Below are positions 12,990 through 25,639 of a stretch of 64,000 nt of DNA, piece after piece. The stretch lies in the NCBI GenBank assembly GCA_003952965.2, contig CM025852.1, positions 11,652,353 to 11,716,352 on the forward strand, in the 5' to 3' direction. How positions within the stretch are numbered: position 1 is the first letter of the stretch; each line of letters starts with the position of its first letter. A program made the translations under genes and the position numbers. Below the pieces are notes generated by a model. It was not told the DNA's origin and did no database searches. It saw only the letters and a list, made by a program, of their open reading frames with translations. Origin of the DNA: Morella rubra (lineage: Eukaryota; Streptophyta; Magnoliopsida; Fagales; Myricaceae).

Positions 12990-13508
12990 ATTTGTGTGAA
13001 ATTATTTAATTTTCCGTTCCAACAGAAGATATAAACCGTTTAGACACCTAAATAGTCACGAAAACATCGACTCGTATCAAATGTAATGAAAATAACCGTT
13101 CGTTAGCGTTCCAACGTTATCGAACTTCGACGTTCGAATGTTGCCGCACAGAAGCATTCATCCCGTTTAATTACTAGTGTTCGGACAGTATCACGCAAAA
13201 CGCATTCAGAACTAAGAACGGACGCACATCAGTCCGTTCTTTTTCCGTTCGGACGGTCTCGAACATCTCACCCCGTTCAATAACCGTTCGGGCAACATCC
13301 AAATAACAAGGGGTTCTTCTCCATTTTCCATCGTTCGAAAATGGTAAAAATACCGTTCGAATTCTGTCGGTGTTGTTCCAAAGGTATCTCATCGGTCCCA
13401 ACAAAAAAAAAAGTTTTAGGGACGGGTACGTATAAAACCGCCCCAAAAATTTATTTGGGACGGTCTTGCTGGCACGCAGCCCCCGTTTTTGGGATGGTTG
13501 TTGTGGTG
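12990..13508 (+). mobile_element. CACTA (En/Spm) element 3' terminal remnant
   Basis: The segment ends in TTGTTGTGGTG (13498-13508), one substitution from TTGTTGTAGTG, the reverse complement of the CACTACAACAA terminus seen elsewhere in this window. Upstream it is dense in GTTCGAA/CGTTCG words and GGGACGG words, the same subterminal vocabulary as the CACTA element at 50437-55378. The left end of the parent element was not found. Confidence 0.5.
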
Positions 13509-14752
13509 GAGGAATTTTGCATAGTAGGTGAGGAAAATGGTAGGGTTAAGTTGGGAGGAATATACTCGATTTGAATTTACTTATTTAAGAGATTGATGGG
13601 TGAACAATTTCAGAAATTCCTCTTCCGAGAATGTAGCTAAAATTAATCTCGTCGCGTTTAAATTTAATTCTGCCTAAATGATCGACCTAGAAAAGAGAAC
13701 TTCTGATATCAGATTCTGGGCTGAGTGCATGCTTTTCTGTTTTTGTCCCTGTTTGGAAAAAATTTCAGTGGAGAAGCTTATCTGTAGATTTTTATACATA
13801 AAGCCTTTCTCAACAAAGAGCCAGTGATCATGCACTAATCCTGGTGAAAATGACAAGGAAACATGACGGCCGGGACCCTCAGTTCCTCAGTGCCCATTTG
13901 TTTTCTACGTAGAAAAAGCGAGATTTTGAACATTTACCCAAATCGTACATGTCATTCAAGAAGGGCAAAGAATGCAACTTCCTTTCTACTTAATTAGTTC
14001 TCTTAGAAGTAGAAGATTAGTAGCAGATGGTAAGGCGTCGGGGAAACAAAACACCAAACAATACGTACTGGTTAAGAATGAAGCTGATCTTGAGGTGCCC
14101 AGTTGATCATCTAACACGTACTACTTCTGCCACATGACGGGAGTTTTAATGATCTCCCGAAACAAACTAGCTAGGAGAACAAACTGTGGGAACTACGATA
14201 TTGGGACTTAGATCCCATTATTTGGGAGTGTAAGGGCGGGGCAAAATTCTGGGAGCTAATTTATGTTCAGGAAGAACAATATGTGATGTTATTTTATCTG
14301 TCTCGAATAATTCCCACCCCGGTTTTTGGTCATTTCGTTACTGTAACTAGTAGCCGGCAGACAATTAATTACCCAAAACACAAACAACTAGCTAGTGGCC
14401 GTTAGAGAAGTCGGAACCTTAACGAGTAGTCTCAAGATCATCTCAATAAAGCACAAAGAGACAGGTGCAAAACTATCCCACAAAAGCATAAAAATAACGC
14501 CAAAGCGATTCGATTCCCACATATATGATGGCCATGTCATACATGCCTACTACCTTCTCCAGTTCACGTTTGAGATTTCACATTGGAAGCAGATGTGCTG
14601 CTTGAAAACCTCAACTCATCCTACAAGCTGACTAAAGAGAACTGTCGCGAAGAAATCTTATTGCAGGTGAAATAAAAATCCGTCAATAGAACAAAACTCG
14701 TATCCCAGATCTCTGTTACCATGAACGCCATCCTGCTGTGATAGGATTCTAA
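13509..14752. other. Region downstream of the CEP gene
   Basis: This stretch appears single-copy within the window. It probably includes the 3' untranslated region of the minus-strand CEP gene near 14400-14752. The plus-strand frame at 14395-14631 has no recognisable protein content and is not called. Confidence 0.4.
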
Positions 14753-15013
14753 TTATGGTGCATTTGGTGGTATTGGATGGCCGACACCGGGGCTATGACC
14801 GGGACTTGTTGGGCGGAACGCATCATCCTCAATATTCTTATAGCGATTTATAGTAAACCAAATAGTGGATGGAGAATTTGGTTCGGTCAAGGAGCCTCTA
14901 GGAATAGCTGGTGGTTGAATATTGACTGGCCTTGACTCTGCAATCGAGCCGAAGTTTTGCTGGACGAGGAGGATAACCAGAAGTAAGGTCATCATGATAG
15001 TTCGGTGCGCCAT
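14753..15013 (-). CDS. CEP: C-terminally encoded peptide (CEP) precursor
   Basis: An 86-residue, single-exon secreted pre-propeptide. Residues 1 to about 26 form a signal peptide: basic start (MAHRT), hydrophobic core (MMTLLLVILLV), and a small-residue cleavage region around SIAES. A variable middle follows, then one CEP domain at residues 64-79, DAFRPTSPGHSPGVGH, and a seven-residue tail PIPPNAP. The FRPTxPGHSPGVGH pattern is the hallmark of the CEP family: 15-residue peptides, hydroxylated on proline, that leave the cell, bind leucine-rich-repeat receptor kinases (CEPRs) and coordinate nitrogen demand and root growth. Only one peptide copy is present. The start is the first ATG before the hydrophobic core, and an in-frame TAA closes the gene. 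Family assignment is firm; the peptide's specific role here is inferred. Confidence 0.93.
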   Translation of the reverse strand: MAHRTIMMTLLLVILLVQQNFGSIAESRPVNIQPPAIPRGSLTEPNSPSTIWFTINRYKNIEDDAFRPTSPGHSPGVGHPIPPNAP

Positions 15014-15441
15014 GAAGGGTGGAAAGGAGATCAGAGGGTTTCCTCAAACTAATTAAGAGGAGATCAACAGAAGGAGGAGAAAGAATCAAGCTTCTTGGGT
15101 CAATAGCAACCTACACTGATGAATTGCTAACTGACTGACTCTTGTTTCTGGCTGCGACTGCTATTTAAGATGTTGGTTCAGGTCCCACGTACCAGCGGCA
15201 TTCGCTAGCTGTGATCACCATGGACATAAAATATAGGCTTACTGCTCATAGAGACTTTTATAGTGTACTTCATTAGCTCAAAACGACCAACTTCATTGTT
15301 TAGATTGTAAAGTAACATTTGATGAAATAATTTGACCGTACAAATTGACGATTAACTTCTGTTATAATTTAATTTTTTGCTTCTATTTTTTTTTTTTTTG
15401 TAAGCTCTTTTGTATGCTAGTTTACATGCATGTGTTTATTA
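15014..15441 (-). promoter_or_regulatory. 5' leader and proximal promoter of the CEP gene
   Basis: On the minus strand a weak TATA-like TTAAATAG lies at 15161-15168, about 150 bases before the CEP start, a plausible distance for a short leader. The upstream side is cut by the CACTA-like element that begins at 15442, so distal promoter sequence has been pushed at least 2.7 kb away. Confidence 0.35.
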
Positions 15442-18165
15442 CACTACAACAAATTTGCTTTTTAGCGGCAAACTTATCAATGGCGAAACCAATTTTGTCG
15501 CTAAAAATACATCTTCAGTGACAAAATTAGGAGTTCGTCGCTAAAGAGTAATCCATCTCGTTCGAACAAGTAAAATGTCGTTCGAACAAGTATTAGTGAC
15601 GAAAATTGCTAAATCGTCACTAAATAAGTCTTTAGCGACGAAAATATTTTCTTCACTAAAGAATCTTGTTCGAACACATATTAGTGACGAAAACTTCTAA
15701 ATCGTCACTAAATAAATCTTTAGCGACGAAAGTAGTTTCGTCACCCAAATCATCTCGTTCGAACAATAAAAATGTGGTTCAAACAAGTGGGGGAAAAATT
15801 CATTTAATGCTAAATACCCTTTTGACTCCCCGCCCCCCCTTCCCCCCCCCCCCCCTTCGTCGAAGAAGCTCCTGCCTTTCCATCACTGCCCTCTCCGTCA
15901 ACAGCCTCTCCCTTCTTCATCGAAATCTCCAGCCCCTCCTCTTCATCGAAGCTCCAGCCCTCCCCTCTACGTCGAAGCTACTAGATCTCCCTCAAGCTCC
16001 CTCTCCCTCGAAATCTCTCAGTCTCTCTCGCTCCCTCTCCCTCAAAATCTCACGCTGTCTCTCTCAGTCACACTGGTTTGTCTCCTCTTCTCTCTCATCA
16101 TATCTCTCTATGGCCTCTCATGAGTTTGCTGCTTTTGTCTCGATTAGGTTTGATTTACTAACATTTTTTTGTTTAATTTTGTTTTCTGTTAGGTTCCGAT
16201 ATTCTAGCCAAGATTTAGGGATTTTGAGTTGCTGTAGTATGATTAATGGTAAGCATTTTTTTCTGTTTGATTTTGTTTTATAGTTTTTGTTTGATTTTGT
16301 GTTTGATTTTATTTTGTGTTTGATTTCGTTTTATATTGTTGTTGTTGGTGTAGATTGGTTTAGGGTTTAGAAAGATTAAAAATTTGGTAACTGTTATCTG
16401 TTGTTTTTAGTTTTGCTTTTCTCTGATTTAAGTTCGACATTCAGGAGTATTCATTCATGCCTTTAAAGGTAACCAAACATCATTTTATGTTTGAAGTTCT
16501 AAAACCAAAGCAGTTCAATGAACCTGATTGGAATTTGTAGATTTTGGATATTTGGTTGAGATTTTTTTTTTTTTTTTGCTGATTTTGGTAGATTTTTGTA
16601 GGAGTTTTTGAAAGTTTTTCCCTCTGCTAGACAAAGGGCTTTTGGTTTTCATTTGCAAAGATTTGGCTTTCGTTTGCAAAGTTTGTGTGTGGAAATTCCA
16701 GGACAGTTATGACCCATATCACAATGATTATTTCAGTTTCAAGGCGATGCGTCTTCTATGTCTCTCTGTGTTGGTATAATTGTTTTATGGAAACTGTTCT
16801 TGGGATCTTGGAGGATTTTAGACTTCCTACCATATGAATATTACTTAGATATGCCAAATATTGCTTTCAGTTGAAAGTGAGATTTTAAACTCATTAGATG
16901 CAGTCCAGATGTTGTCTATTGACCACAGGTTTGGTGAAACTAACTTGGCTATAGATGACATCGCTGCAGTTTTCCTCTTGGTAAATTTCCTCTTTCTTAT
17001 TCTTCAAATTTCTTAGCTGGAAAGAAAGAATTATACCATTTGTATCATAGATAGGAATTGTTCATTATTAGGCAATGAAACAACCAACAAAACTTTAGTA
17101 GGTGAGTGAAAGAGCCAAAACCCAGTAGTTATCATGTTGGTACATGAATAATACACTGTTTTGTGGAAATGGAATAATATGAAAGGATGCAAATTCTGTA
17201 AGCAATTTTCTCTGCCCATATGGATGACCAGATTTAGGATATTCAAATTAAAGATGATGATAATTTGATAACAACAATAAGGTGAAACATTTGCACCCAT
17301 ATGACATGGTTATTTTTTGTGCAATTTCTGATGCAACTAAAAGAAATTTTACCATTTAGAGTGTAGTTGTTGCAGAAGAAAATGAACTCTGGACAAAGTA
17401 ATTTGGTAGATTTACTTTCTCTTTGAATTTGTGTTTGTTTGTTTGATTTTATCATATTTATTTACTCTGAATTTGTGTTTGTTTTTATTTTATTTTATCA
17501 TAGTTATAAATTCTTTCTGGAAGAATGTTTTGATTATGAGAATATTTTGGTCTTTTGCAGAGGAATTGCCGAAAAGATAAAAGAAATAAAGGAGAAAAGC
17601 CAAGAAAGCATATGAAATAATTGCCAGCAAATACTTGTTTCTCTTTTGTATTCATTAAATTTGTTTGTTGTGCTAATTGAAAAAGATTTTTCTTATTTTT
17701 TCCTTGTATTTTGAATAATGGCTATTCAATATATTTCATTTCATATTATTACTCATGAAATTATGCATTTTCTTGAAGTGCCTTATTTAAAATACAACTA
17801 AAACAATAAACTTCGAAACAGCAATTTTAAATGAATAAAAGTAATTTCTCAAGAAATCATAAAAACAGTCACCTTCAAACAAAATAAGGAAACATTCAAG
17901 TTCAAATGAAATTTCTTGTTCGAACAACCAATGATGACTATCAAATTTGATAAATTTGCGACGAAATATTCCTGTTCGAATAGCTTTGCTTGTTCGAACA
18001 AAACTCTGTTTGAACGGATATGCGTAGCGACGATTTTAAATTTTCGTCGCTGATGACTTTCAGCGAACTGCGTTTTTACGATAAATCCGCGATGGAAATT
18101 TTTCATCGTTGAAGTCTTTTAGCAACGAAATGGTTATTTTTAGCAACGAAAAATTTTGCCAAACT
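15442..18165 (+). mobile_element. CACTA-like element, right terminus eroded
   Basis: The left end is a perfect CACTACAACAAATTTGC. Subterminal words repeat on both sides: TAGCGACGAAA/TCGTCGCTAAA and GTTCGAACAAG at 15480-15790, and TTCGTCGCT, TTGTTCGAAC and TAGCAACGAAA at 17910-18165. The right side stops at TTAGCAACGAAAAATTTTG and lacks the expected TTGTAGTG. The interior (15800-17700) has a C-rich and CT-rich tract, a TATGGCCTCTCATGAG start-like site and T-rich intron-like stretches, but no transposase that I can recognise. It is probably non-autonomous, possibly carrying captured leader sequence. It sits upstream of the CEP gene. Confidence 0.6.
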
Positions 18166-18295
18166 TATGTCCTTAATTGTAAATATGCATGTGACAAATA
18201 TGTTTGACGGCAAATATCAAGAAAAAGTATTTCTGTTCTCAGAGAAATTAATAGCACAAAATTCCCTAATTTCGACGCCACATTTATTGAAATGT

Positions 18296-18560
18296 TTTGG
18301 TAGTACAATTTGGGCAGAACCGTAGGGGCTAGCTGCACAACATCCCGTGCACAATATCTCTTGTATACTTGTACCTAGCTAATATATATTCTATGACACT
18401 TATGTGGCGCCAGTAAACGCAAGAAATATTAATAAAGAAGTTCTGGCCTTTTTATTTTTTTATTTTTCTTTCCTGAGCACTTCAAGCCGGACATGTCGAA
18501 TTCTTGCCATAAATGAGAAAGAGAGAGGAATTCCACGAATGATCGGCGCTCTACTTTTAC

Positions 18561-18595
<35 letters not shown>

Positions 18596-19085
18596 TTATT
18601 TTTAATTGTCTCCTAAAAAAGGCCTTCCTTTTCACATTAGAATATTTAAAATTAAATAGTGCCCGTACTCTTCAGTCACCATCGATCCTTTCCTTAATTT
18701 TATTGTTTAAGGAAACCTAAAAACCCTAGTATGGGAGGGGGTTATAGCATAGGGCCAGAAATAGGTCTATAAAAAAGGTTCCAATTGGGATCTCCTTTTT
18801 TACCTCAATTGCAAATCCTACAGGTCATGGCAGACATTGCACATCGGGCACCATGTGCAGTTATCGACCGAATGGCTGACCTAGCTAGTTGCCTTTGCAA
18901 ATGTGTGAAGGAAAAGCAATAAAGAAATGACCAGGCTACAAGAATATTGCAGCTGTTGAGTACACTAATTTAAGGAAAAACTTGTAGCCCATCAGATGTC
19001 TGAAAACATGAGGGTTTCCTTAACTTGCAGTACTTTACAACAAGACGTGATATTCTTGTAGAGGGAATCAAAGAATTTAAAACGT
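18296..19085 (+). repeat. Old direct duplication, copy B
   Basis: Matches three blocks of 3128-6330 in order and orientation. Shared words include TACAAT...GCAGAACC, TTTAAGGAAACCTA, GATCTCCTTTT, CACCATGTG, GTTATCGA, TTGAGTACAC and ATTCTTGTAGAGG. This copy is compact and lacks the foldback and the 1.2-kb insertion of copy A, so it is closer to the ancestral form. It contains a TA microsatellite. Confidence 0.5.
18564..18592. repeat. TA dinucleotide microsatellite
   Basis: About 14 uninterrupted TA units, inside duplication copy B and missing from copy A. Confidence 0.9.
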
Positions 19086-22000
19086 TTATCGTTGTTCTTA
19101 CTACAAAGTACTGGGTGATCACTTAGATGGTTAAGCATGGAAAACTTGGAGAAATTAACCTGATCTTTTGCCGTCATTTTACTCTGCCTCAGTTTTCGAG
19201 GAAATTTCCTTCCAGAATTTAGGATAGAGATCGAAACCATTGAGTTCTCTTTTCTTCGGTGCGTGCCCCTTTCCTATTAGTTTTTAAATTTGTCTAGCAT
19301 TGTGAGATGGTTATGTAATTACGAAGACTTCTAGAATCTTCGAGAAAAACCTTGGAATAATCTAGAGGAATTCTATTTGTTAACTGAGAGAAATAGTACG
19401 TAGGAGAAATCTTACCGTCCTGTACTACATTGGCAAGTCATATGTAGACAGTGCGGTACTGCTGCAAGCTGAACTAATTACATGACGTACAATTCTCTTA
19501 CGAACGACAGTCCTATGAGTTTTAGATCACACGTGAACTATAAGGCAGTAGCCAGCTTCGTTGTATATAGAAAAGTATGTTTCACTTCTTTTCATTACAG
19601 TACTATTCCTTTTGTCCCCCGTTTGTTGCCGTTACGACTGATCAGAATGGTTAGTGATCATTAGCTCCCTTTTATATTATGGGATGGGGTTTGGTGTTGC
19701 GTAAATTATATATATAATTCCAACTACACTACCGCTTCTTCCTCGAGGAAGAGCGTTTTGTGGAGTATCATGATTAAAATATCTTGGGAGTCAAACAGAT
19801 CTGACACTGAAAGAAAGTCTAAGCAATAAGGCGAAGTTTTTGTGGGGAGATAAAATTTAAATAACTTCAGAGGGATGAGTCAGTTGCTGAACTCCCATGT
19901 TAGATTTGTCGCCTTTTTCAGATTGATTGAATGCGCTTTAGGCTCTCAATAGAAGGAATAAAAGAATATCTGAAGATATTCTCGGGATTGTTTCTGTTTG
20001 TTGATATAAATTATACAATAATACATGAAGTTCGCCAGTGGCGGTGGCGGCCCACGGGTGAGTACGCCCGAATATGTTCAGATGTGCATAAATGGCAAGC
20101 GCAAGATTCGCATCATACACAGTATTAATAATTTACTTTAATTTCAACGATAACGGAAGGTCAAAACATGTTATAGGCCGTGTCATAGATTAATTGTTCC
20201 AGGTTTCTTTGCCGATTATAAGTTTTTGTCCAAAAAGTAATGAATGGTGCACATTGCTCTATAGTGTCCAAAGGGAAAGCCGGGGAGGCAGGTCAGAGTG
20301 AAAACGCGGGGGCCTGTTTAAACTTTAAATTACGTGTTATTCTGCATAGAACATTGTGGTTTGCTGGACTCCATCCAAGGGAGGATGAAGATATAGAAGC
20401 GAATCTTCTATAGAAGATAATGGTTAACTTGCATATTGGGGACACGACTTTTGTCCTTATGGTAATGATTAATCTCGCAAGGGCTTCGAAGATATGCGTA
20501 TCAGCTAGCGGTGCTGCCACGGAGACGAAAAATGTGCAGAAACTTCATGCCCTACACCCGTCGGCCCGTGGATTTCATAATCTACTGCAGATGCTTTCGG
20601 TGGGCGGCCGAGCAAGTCGACAGAGAGCCGAACCCGAAGAAATCTTAAGATTTGACACTGGAAATGAAAGAGCAGCTTCCAAGTTATTAATGAAGTGAGT
20701 AGTCTATATATGCCATGGCCCATGAGTCTCTTTTCTTCACTGAACTGATCTGTCGAGTGTCATCCGGTTACAAATATTAGTGGACAAGGAAGTTCGAGAC
20801 GTATTCTATTGAGTAACAGAAGACCTCGGGCGCGCGTGCAAATCGTTAGGTATCTTAATTGATCAAAAGGGAGCTAGAGCGCACGGTGCAAAGAGACAAC
20901 CTAATTGAGCCGAACATATTCAAAGGAATAATACCCCATGGCAGAGCTCTGCGGCCAATCTATAGTAGGTCATGTGTCCTTTCGTTCTCTTCGAGGACAT
21001 ATGCCTTTCTATCACATCAAATTAATTATGTACCTTTTGACCGTGAGGTGATCAGTTGGATCTTTAGTAGTGCACTCAGTGTCCGTTGATGCATACTAAT
21101 TTAACTTATATTTAATTTAATTAATAGTCAGGTAGCTTTCTTAATTATAAGCGAGTACTACTCCTTTTGGTTAATATCGTTTTGGTACAGATGGCACCAT
21201 TCTCACCTAGCTCATTCGAGCTCAAGTACAGAATCAGAAAAGGGAGCAAGATGCACCGAGCACTACACCGACAGCTTTCACATGATATCCTTAGATTAAC
21301 TAATTCGATCCCATCCTAAAGCTTTAGCGGCAAATTAATGATCATTTCCGTCCGCAGATTTAGTGAAAAGTTAGAAAAATCTTCACTTTAGCGTTCTAAT
21401 CTTTTCATTAAATATTTTTAATTATAAATTTGAACTATAAAAATTGTCACATTTTTCTCCCAAGCTATGAAAATGCATCAACCTTAGCCCTCTAATAACA
21501 TCCTGAAATATGCAGCCATTATATTACTTGGCACAATATTGACAGTTGAATATTATAGTAAGACGAACATTAATGAATTTTGATAATTTTAAAGTTCAAT
21601 GTGACCATTTTCGTAATTCAACATATAATTGAAATTAGTTGGTGTTAAAACTGAAGATTCTCCTATCTTTTAGAGATTAACCATTTTCATGTAGAAAATA
21701 AGAAGAGGCATGTGGTTATCTTTAATAAATCATTTTGTCCCAGAAATCACATTCAAACGTACACTAATCTTTATAAGTGTTTTGATCACCCAATTTCTCA
21801 TCCCAATTAAATTTGTATATATTTTGCTGAAATGAGAATTTCTGTCCTCGAATATTACTTTAATTAGAGCCGAAAGCAATTCTTTCCCGAAAAGGAATGT
21901 TTAGTGCAGGATGGAAAAAATAAACAAAGAGAATCAAATAATAATAAATAAATAAATAAAAGAGCAAAAGATAACGAGAGGAGGATAGAGGAAGTAGTGC

Positions 22001-22330
22001 TTAACTAATTTTCTTAGACCAAATAGAGAAAATAATATTTTTATTGAGTGAGTTCTACAGCTCCAATCACTTTTTTATTTTTATTTCACTATTTTAAATC
22101 AAACCATGGGTGATGAATGGAAAATCGTGTTCAAGATAATGGAAAGATTATATAAATGGCTTATCATGTCATTTGGTCTCTCAAACTTCCTTCGGAATTA
22201 AGTATCTTGTCAAAGAATTATACTCGGAAGGTTTACATAGATTAACTTATAAGAAGTACTTTTTGGCTTTCAATATATCAAGATGTGAATCATCTTGTGA
22301 AGAGGTTTCCAATATATTTATAAACATGCA
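19086..22330. other. Intergenic DNA, no gene supported
   Basis: The part at 19400-21100 is less AT-rich than its surroundings and has frames of 60-90 codons on both strands (for example 20420-20698 plus), but none shows a recognisable domain, a codon pattern or linked exons. The part at 21100-22330 is AT-rich, with a TAAA-type low-complexity patch near 21940. Confidence 0.4.
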
Positions 22331-23340
22331 AGGGTACTAAAATTCCTAGGATTAAAGCAACCTAAAAGAGGTGTGAATTGGGTTTCAAAATTTTTTTGAA
22401 ACAAGCCTTCAAAGATGTGTTTAATAGCTAAAAATTATATAAAGTGTATCTATTGCAACAAAAGATTAATCACAATTAATAGATAATGTAATTCTAAAGA
22501 TACAATCTATATTCAAATAAGAAACTAATGGCATAAAGTAAAGAGTTAAGAGAACGAAACAAACACAAGATTTTTAGGTGATTCGACAAACCCGCCACGT
22601 CCACCTCTCAAATTCTTTCACCGAGCCTGAGCATTCTCCACTAAACTCTTTTCAACCAAGGGAATAGTTTCCTCGCACTTGAACTTGAGAATCTCCTCTT
22701 TAGCCTCAAGAATGAGTTAGAGATCAACCATCACCGAAAAAAATAAGAGAATCTCTCTCTTACAAGTAGAAGTGGATAAACGAAATTACTCAAAATAAAC
22801 TCCGTTGAAGGAGTGGATATTACAATGAAAGTTTCTATCTTTTTGGCTTCACACAATAACAAGGATGTGAAAACTGTCAATTATGTGTGAATGATGTGAG
22901 AAGTAGGATTTAAAAAGTTTTTTTATCACTTTTCTAGGTCTCATAAGAAAACTAGCAGTTTCTAGTTGTTTGGAGTCAATCTATCAAAAATTATCGTTGG
23001 GCCAGTCGACTAGATGATGCAGTCGACAGCTACAGGTTACCGTTACCCCAACAGTCAAAAAATCAGAACGATTGCCTTTTGAGAAATACTACCAGGTCGA
23101 CCGTTTCACCAAACAGTCGATCCTTAGTCAACCAATTCTTACAACCTGGTCGTCCTCTTCAAGAATAATAAGTCGTTTTAAAAGAAAAACCATATGGTTG
23201 ACCGCTTTACTAGGCGGTTGAACCTTAGTCGACTGGTTCACAGAACTTGGTCGACCTCTTCATTTAAACCATCAGCAGGTTCATTAAAAAAACATTTTCG
23301 ACCTTCTTAAAATCCCAATTTTAAAAACCAACTCCCCCAT
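22331..23340 (+). repeat. Dispersed repeat family, copy 1
   Basis: Begins around GATTAAAGCAACCTAAAAGA...GGTGTGAATTGGGTTT and shares the same ordered landmarks with 24363-25400 and more weakly with 26037-26560: AAGTAAAGAGTTAAGAGA, AAGATTTTTAGGTGATTCG, CTTTCACCGAGCCTGAG, a GAGTGGATATTACAATGAAA phrase, then a stretch with repeated GTCGAC/TCGACC words. The class of element is not clear. No protein is encoded. Confidence 0.45.
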
Positions 23341-24362
23341 CAATATAAATAAGGTTTGAGAGTTTGTGTATGGATAATTTGAAGCCACTAAAACATATTT
23401 TGATCTTCAAATGAGTGATATAACGGTTTATGCACGGTTTGAGAAATATACAAGTGTGTGGTTCAAATCTTTATTAAAGGTGAAATCTAGAGTTACAAAA
23501 ATTACTCTAACGACTTGAGTCTTCACTTTTTAAGGCACTTCCATTGAATTGATCGTTACTTGTCTATTCCGTACTCATATTGGATTTTCTTTGCTTATCA
23601 TCTTACTTTCTTTTATTATTATTATCAAAATATCGATTGTGACTAAAAACCAACAGGTCCAACTCAAAAACTCAAAAACAATGGATACTACACTTCACTT
23701 CCCCTCCCAAACCTTCACTAGAAGATGCTAGTATGAATTTTGTAGTTTACATCTAAGAACTCAGAGATGTGATGTGTGAATCTCAACCAATGGTAGTACA
23801 ACGAAAACTCCACTGTAGTGCTTCTTATATTTATAATTTTTACTTATGTTGTAACAAAATAAATATTAAGAATCAGCAAGAAGTAGACAAAGGAAATAAA
23901 ATCACCAATAACACATGTAACAACCCAAGACCTTAGACTTTTAATGCCTAACCTTTTGGCATTAAAATATAACTGACCAAAAGAGAGAGTTAAAAAAATG
24001 AGAAGACCTTGACCACTTTCAAGCTTATAGGCTATCTAGAAAGGCTTGGAAAGATTTTTAGGCCAAGTTAAAAGGTAAAAAGAGCCCACAAAGAGGGCAG
24101 GAAACTGGAAAAATGAAAAATTAAAAAGTGGGGCTAGAGCCCACATAGCAAGCCCATGAAAGATAGTAAAGTCACTCATTTTATCTTGGATAAGAGAGAA
24201 AGAGGGATATTTAATTAGAGGGACACATGGCAATATAAGTGGACCAATAAGATTTCAAGTTTTGGAGTCAAAGAAATAACTTTACAAGTGGACCAATAAG
24301 AGCTTATATCTTGGAGCCACAGAAAAACAAAGATATGTAGACCAATAGGAATGAGGTAGGTG
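23341..24362. other. Spacer between repeat copies
   Basis: No gene was recognised. TGTAACAACCCAAGACC near 23930 resembles a plant LTR start but has no partner. The motif AGTGGACCAATAAG recurs near 24238 and 24287, with a diverged third copy near 24330. Confidence 0.35.
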
Positions 24363-25400
24363 TATAAGCTCTAAGATTAAGGCCACCCAAAAGGAAGGTG
24401 AATTGGGTTCTAAGACTTTTTTGAAAATTTCTCCCGAATTTGTGTTTGTTTGGAAATCAATACAATAGCTAGCTTTATCACATAGAATATGCAATAATAT
24501 CACAATAGAATTACTAATGCCAAATGTAAAGAGTAAGGGTTAGAGAAAGCAACCAGGAGATTTCTATGTTGTTCAGCAACTCCACCTAATTCTACCCCTA
24601 AAGCTTTTTTTTCCAAGCCTTAAGGTTTTATCCACTATCTTCCAAATAGTATTGTTCACTCGAGCTTTCACGTGTTAGAGAACCTTAGAAATGTTTTTTT
24701 TTAAGTTCAACACTCACAATCCAATCGAGCTTGAGATACCACCTATTCAAGTTCTTACACCGAGTCTGAGAGTCATCCTCTCCAAACATCTTCTTTCGAT
24801 GAACAAACCTCACCGAAAGAAACCAAGTGATTCATACTCCCTCTTACACAAATGGATGAATCAAGAATGCAATCAAAGGTTCCCTCAATGGAGTAGATAT
24901 TCTAATGAAAAACTCTATCTCTTTTGTTCACACAGTGACAAGGATATGAAAGTATAATTTGTGTGATTGCTTGAGAAATATGGTTTTGATATAAAGATCA
25001 AGGCAGTTGGATTCTCTTAAGGTTATGTGAAATGTTTGGACGTTGAAGAGATGTTAGAAATACTTTAAGATGTCTCTTTTATAGAGTTCTCAAGAGAACT
25101 AGCCGTTTAGATTGCACTAAAGCAACATTCAACGGATATCGGTCGACCAACAATTTGTACCAGTTGATCGCTATAAAGTAGTAAGTTGCTCAATGGTCAT
25201 AAAATTTGAATTTCATTCATGGTACTATATCTATCGATTGACCAATATAAAAATAACGTCAACCACCAAACAAAGTTGTGCAACTGCTACAAACAAGGAG
25301 CATGAAAGACCGCTATGTTCACTTGGTCGACAAGTGCACAAAATTTGTGCAACTACTATAAACAATAACCTCATTTTTTACATTTTTTATCCTTGAGGAC
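24363..25400 (+). repeat. Dispersed repeat family, copy 2
   Basis: Starts near TAAGATTAAGGCCACCCAAA...GGTGAATTGGGTT and runs parallel to copy 1 through AAGAGTAAGGGTTAGAGAAA, GAGATTTCTATGTTGTTC, the ACCGAGTCTGAG phrase, GGAGTAGATATTCTAATGAA and a region of GGTCGACCAAC-type words. Same orientation as copy 1, about 2 kb away. Confidence 0.45.
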
Positions 25401-25404
25401 AGTT

Positions 25405-25422
25405 GGGGGGGGGGGGGGGGGG
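25405..25422. repeat. Run of 18 G
   Basis: An uninterrupted G homopolymer between copy 2 of the dispersed repeat and the tandem repeat at 25640. Confidence 0.9.
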
Positions 25423-25639
25423 ACACTGCCACCACTAAGAGCACCGAGATTCGAAAAATGTAACTGCATGGGGAACTTTCTCGAGCACAGAATAGGCAAT
25501 AGAAAGATAGAGCTAGCCTATTCGACCCTCGGTACCGCTAGGCAACTGTAACTGCCTAGTAGGGGCGGAGCGAAGGCAATGGCGATTTAACCGTTCACCA
25601 TTGGTTGGCTACATAGCCCTATCCTTGTTGCACATGCGT

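Noticed and set aside
15666..16283. A 205-codon plus-strand frame in the CACTA-like element
   Set aside because: It is driven by C-rich and CT-rich low complexity (serine, proline and leucine runs), has no recognisable domain, and runs into T-rich intron-like DNA. It looks like leader sequence, not a protein.
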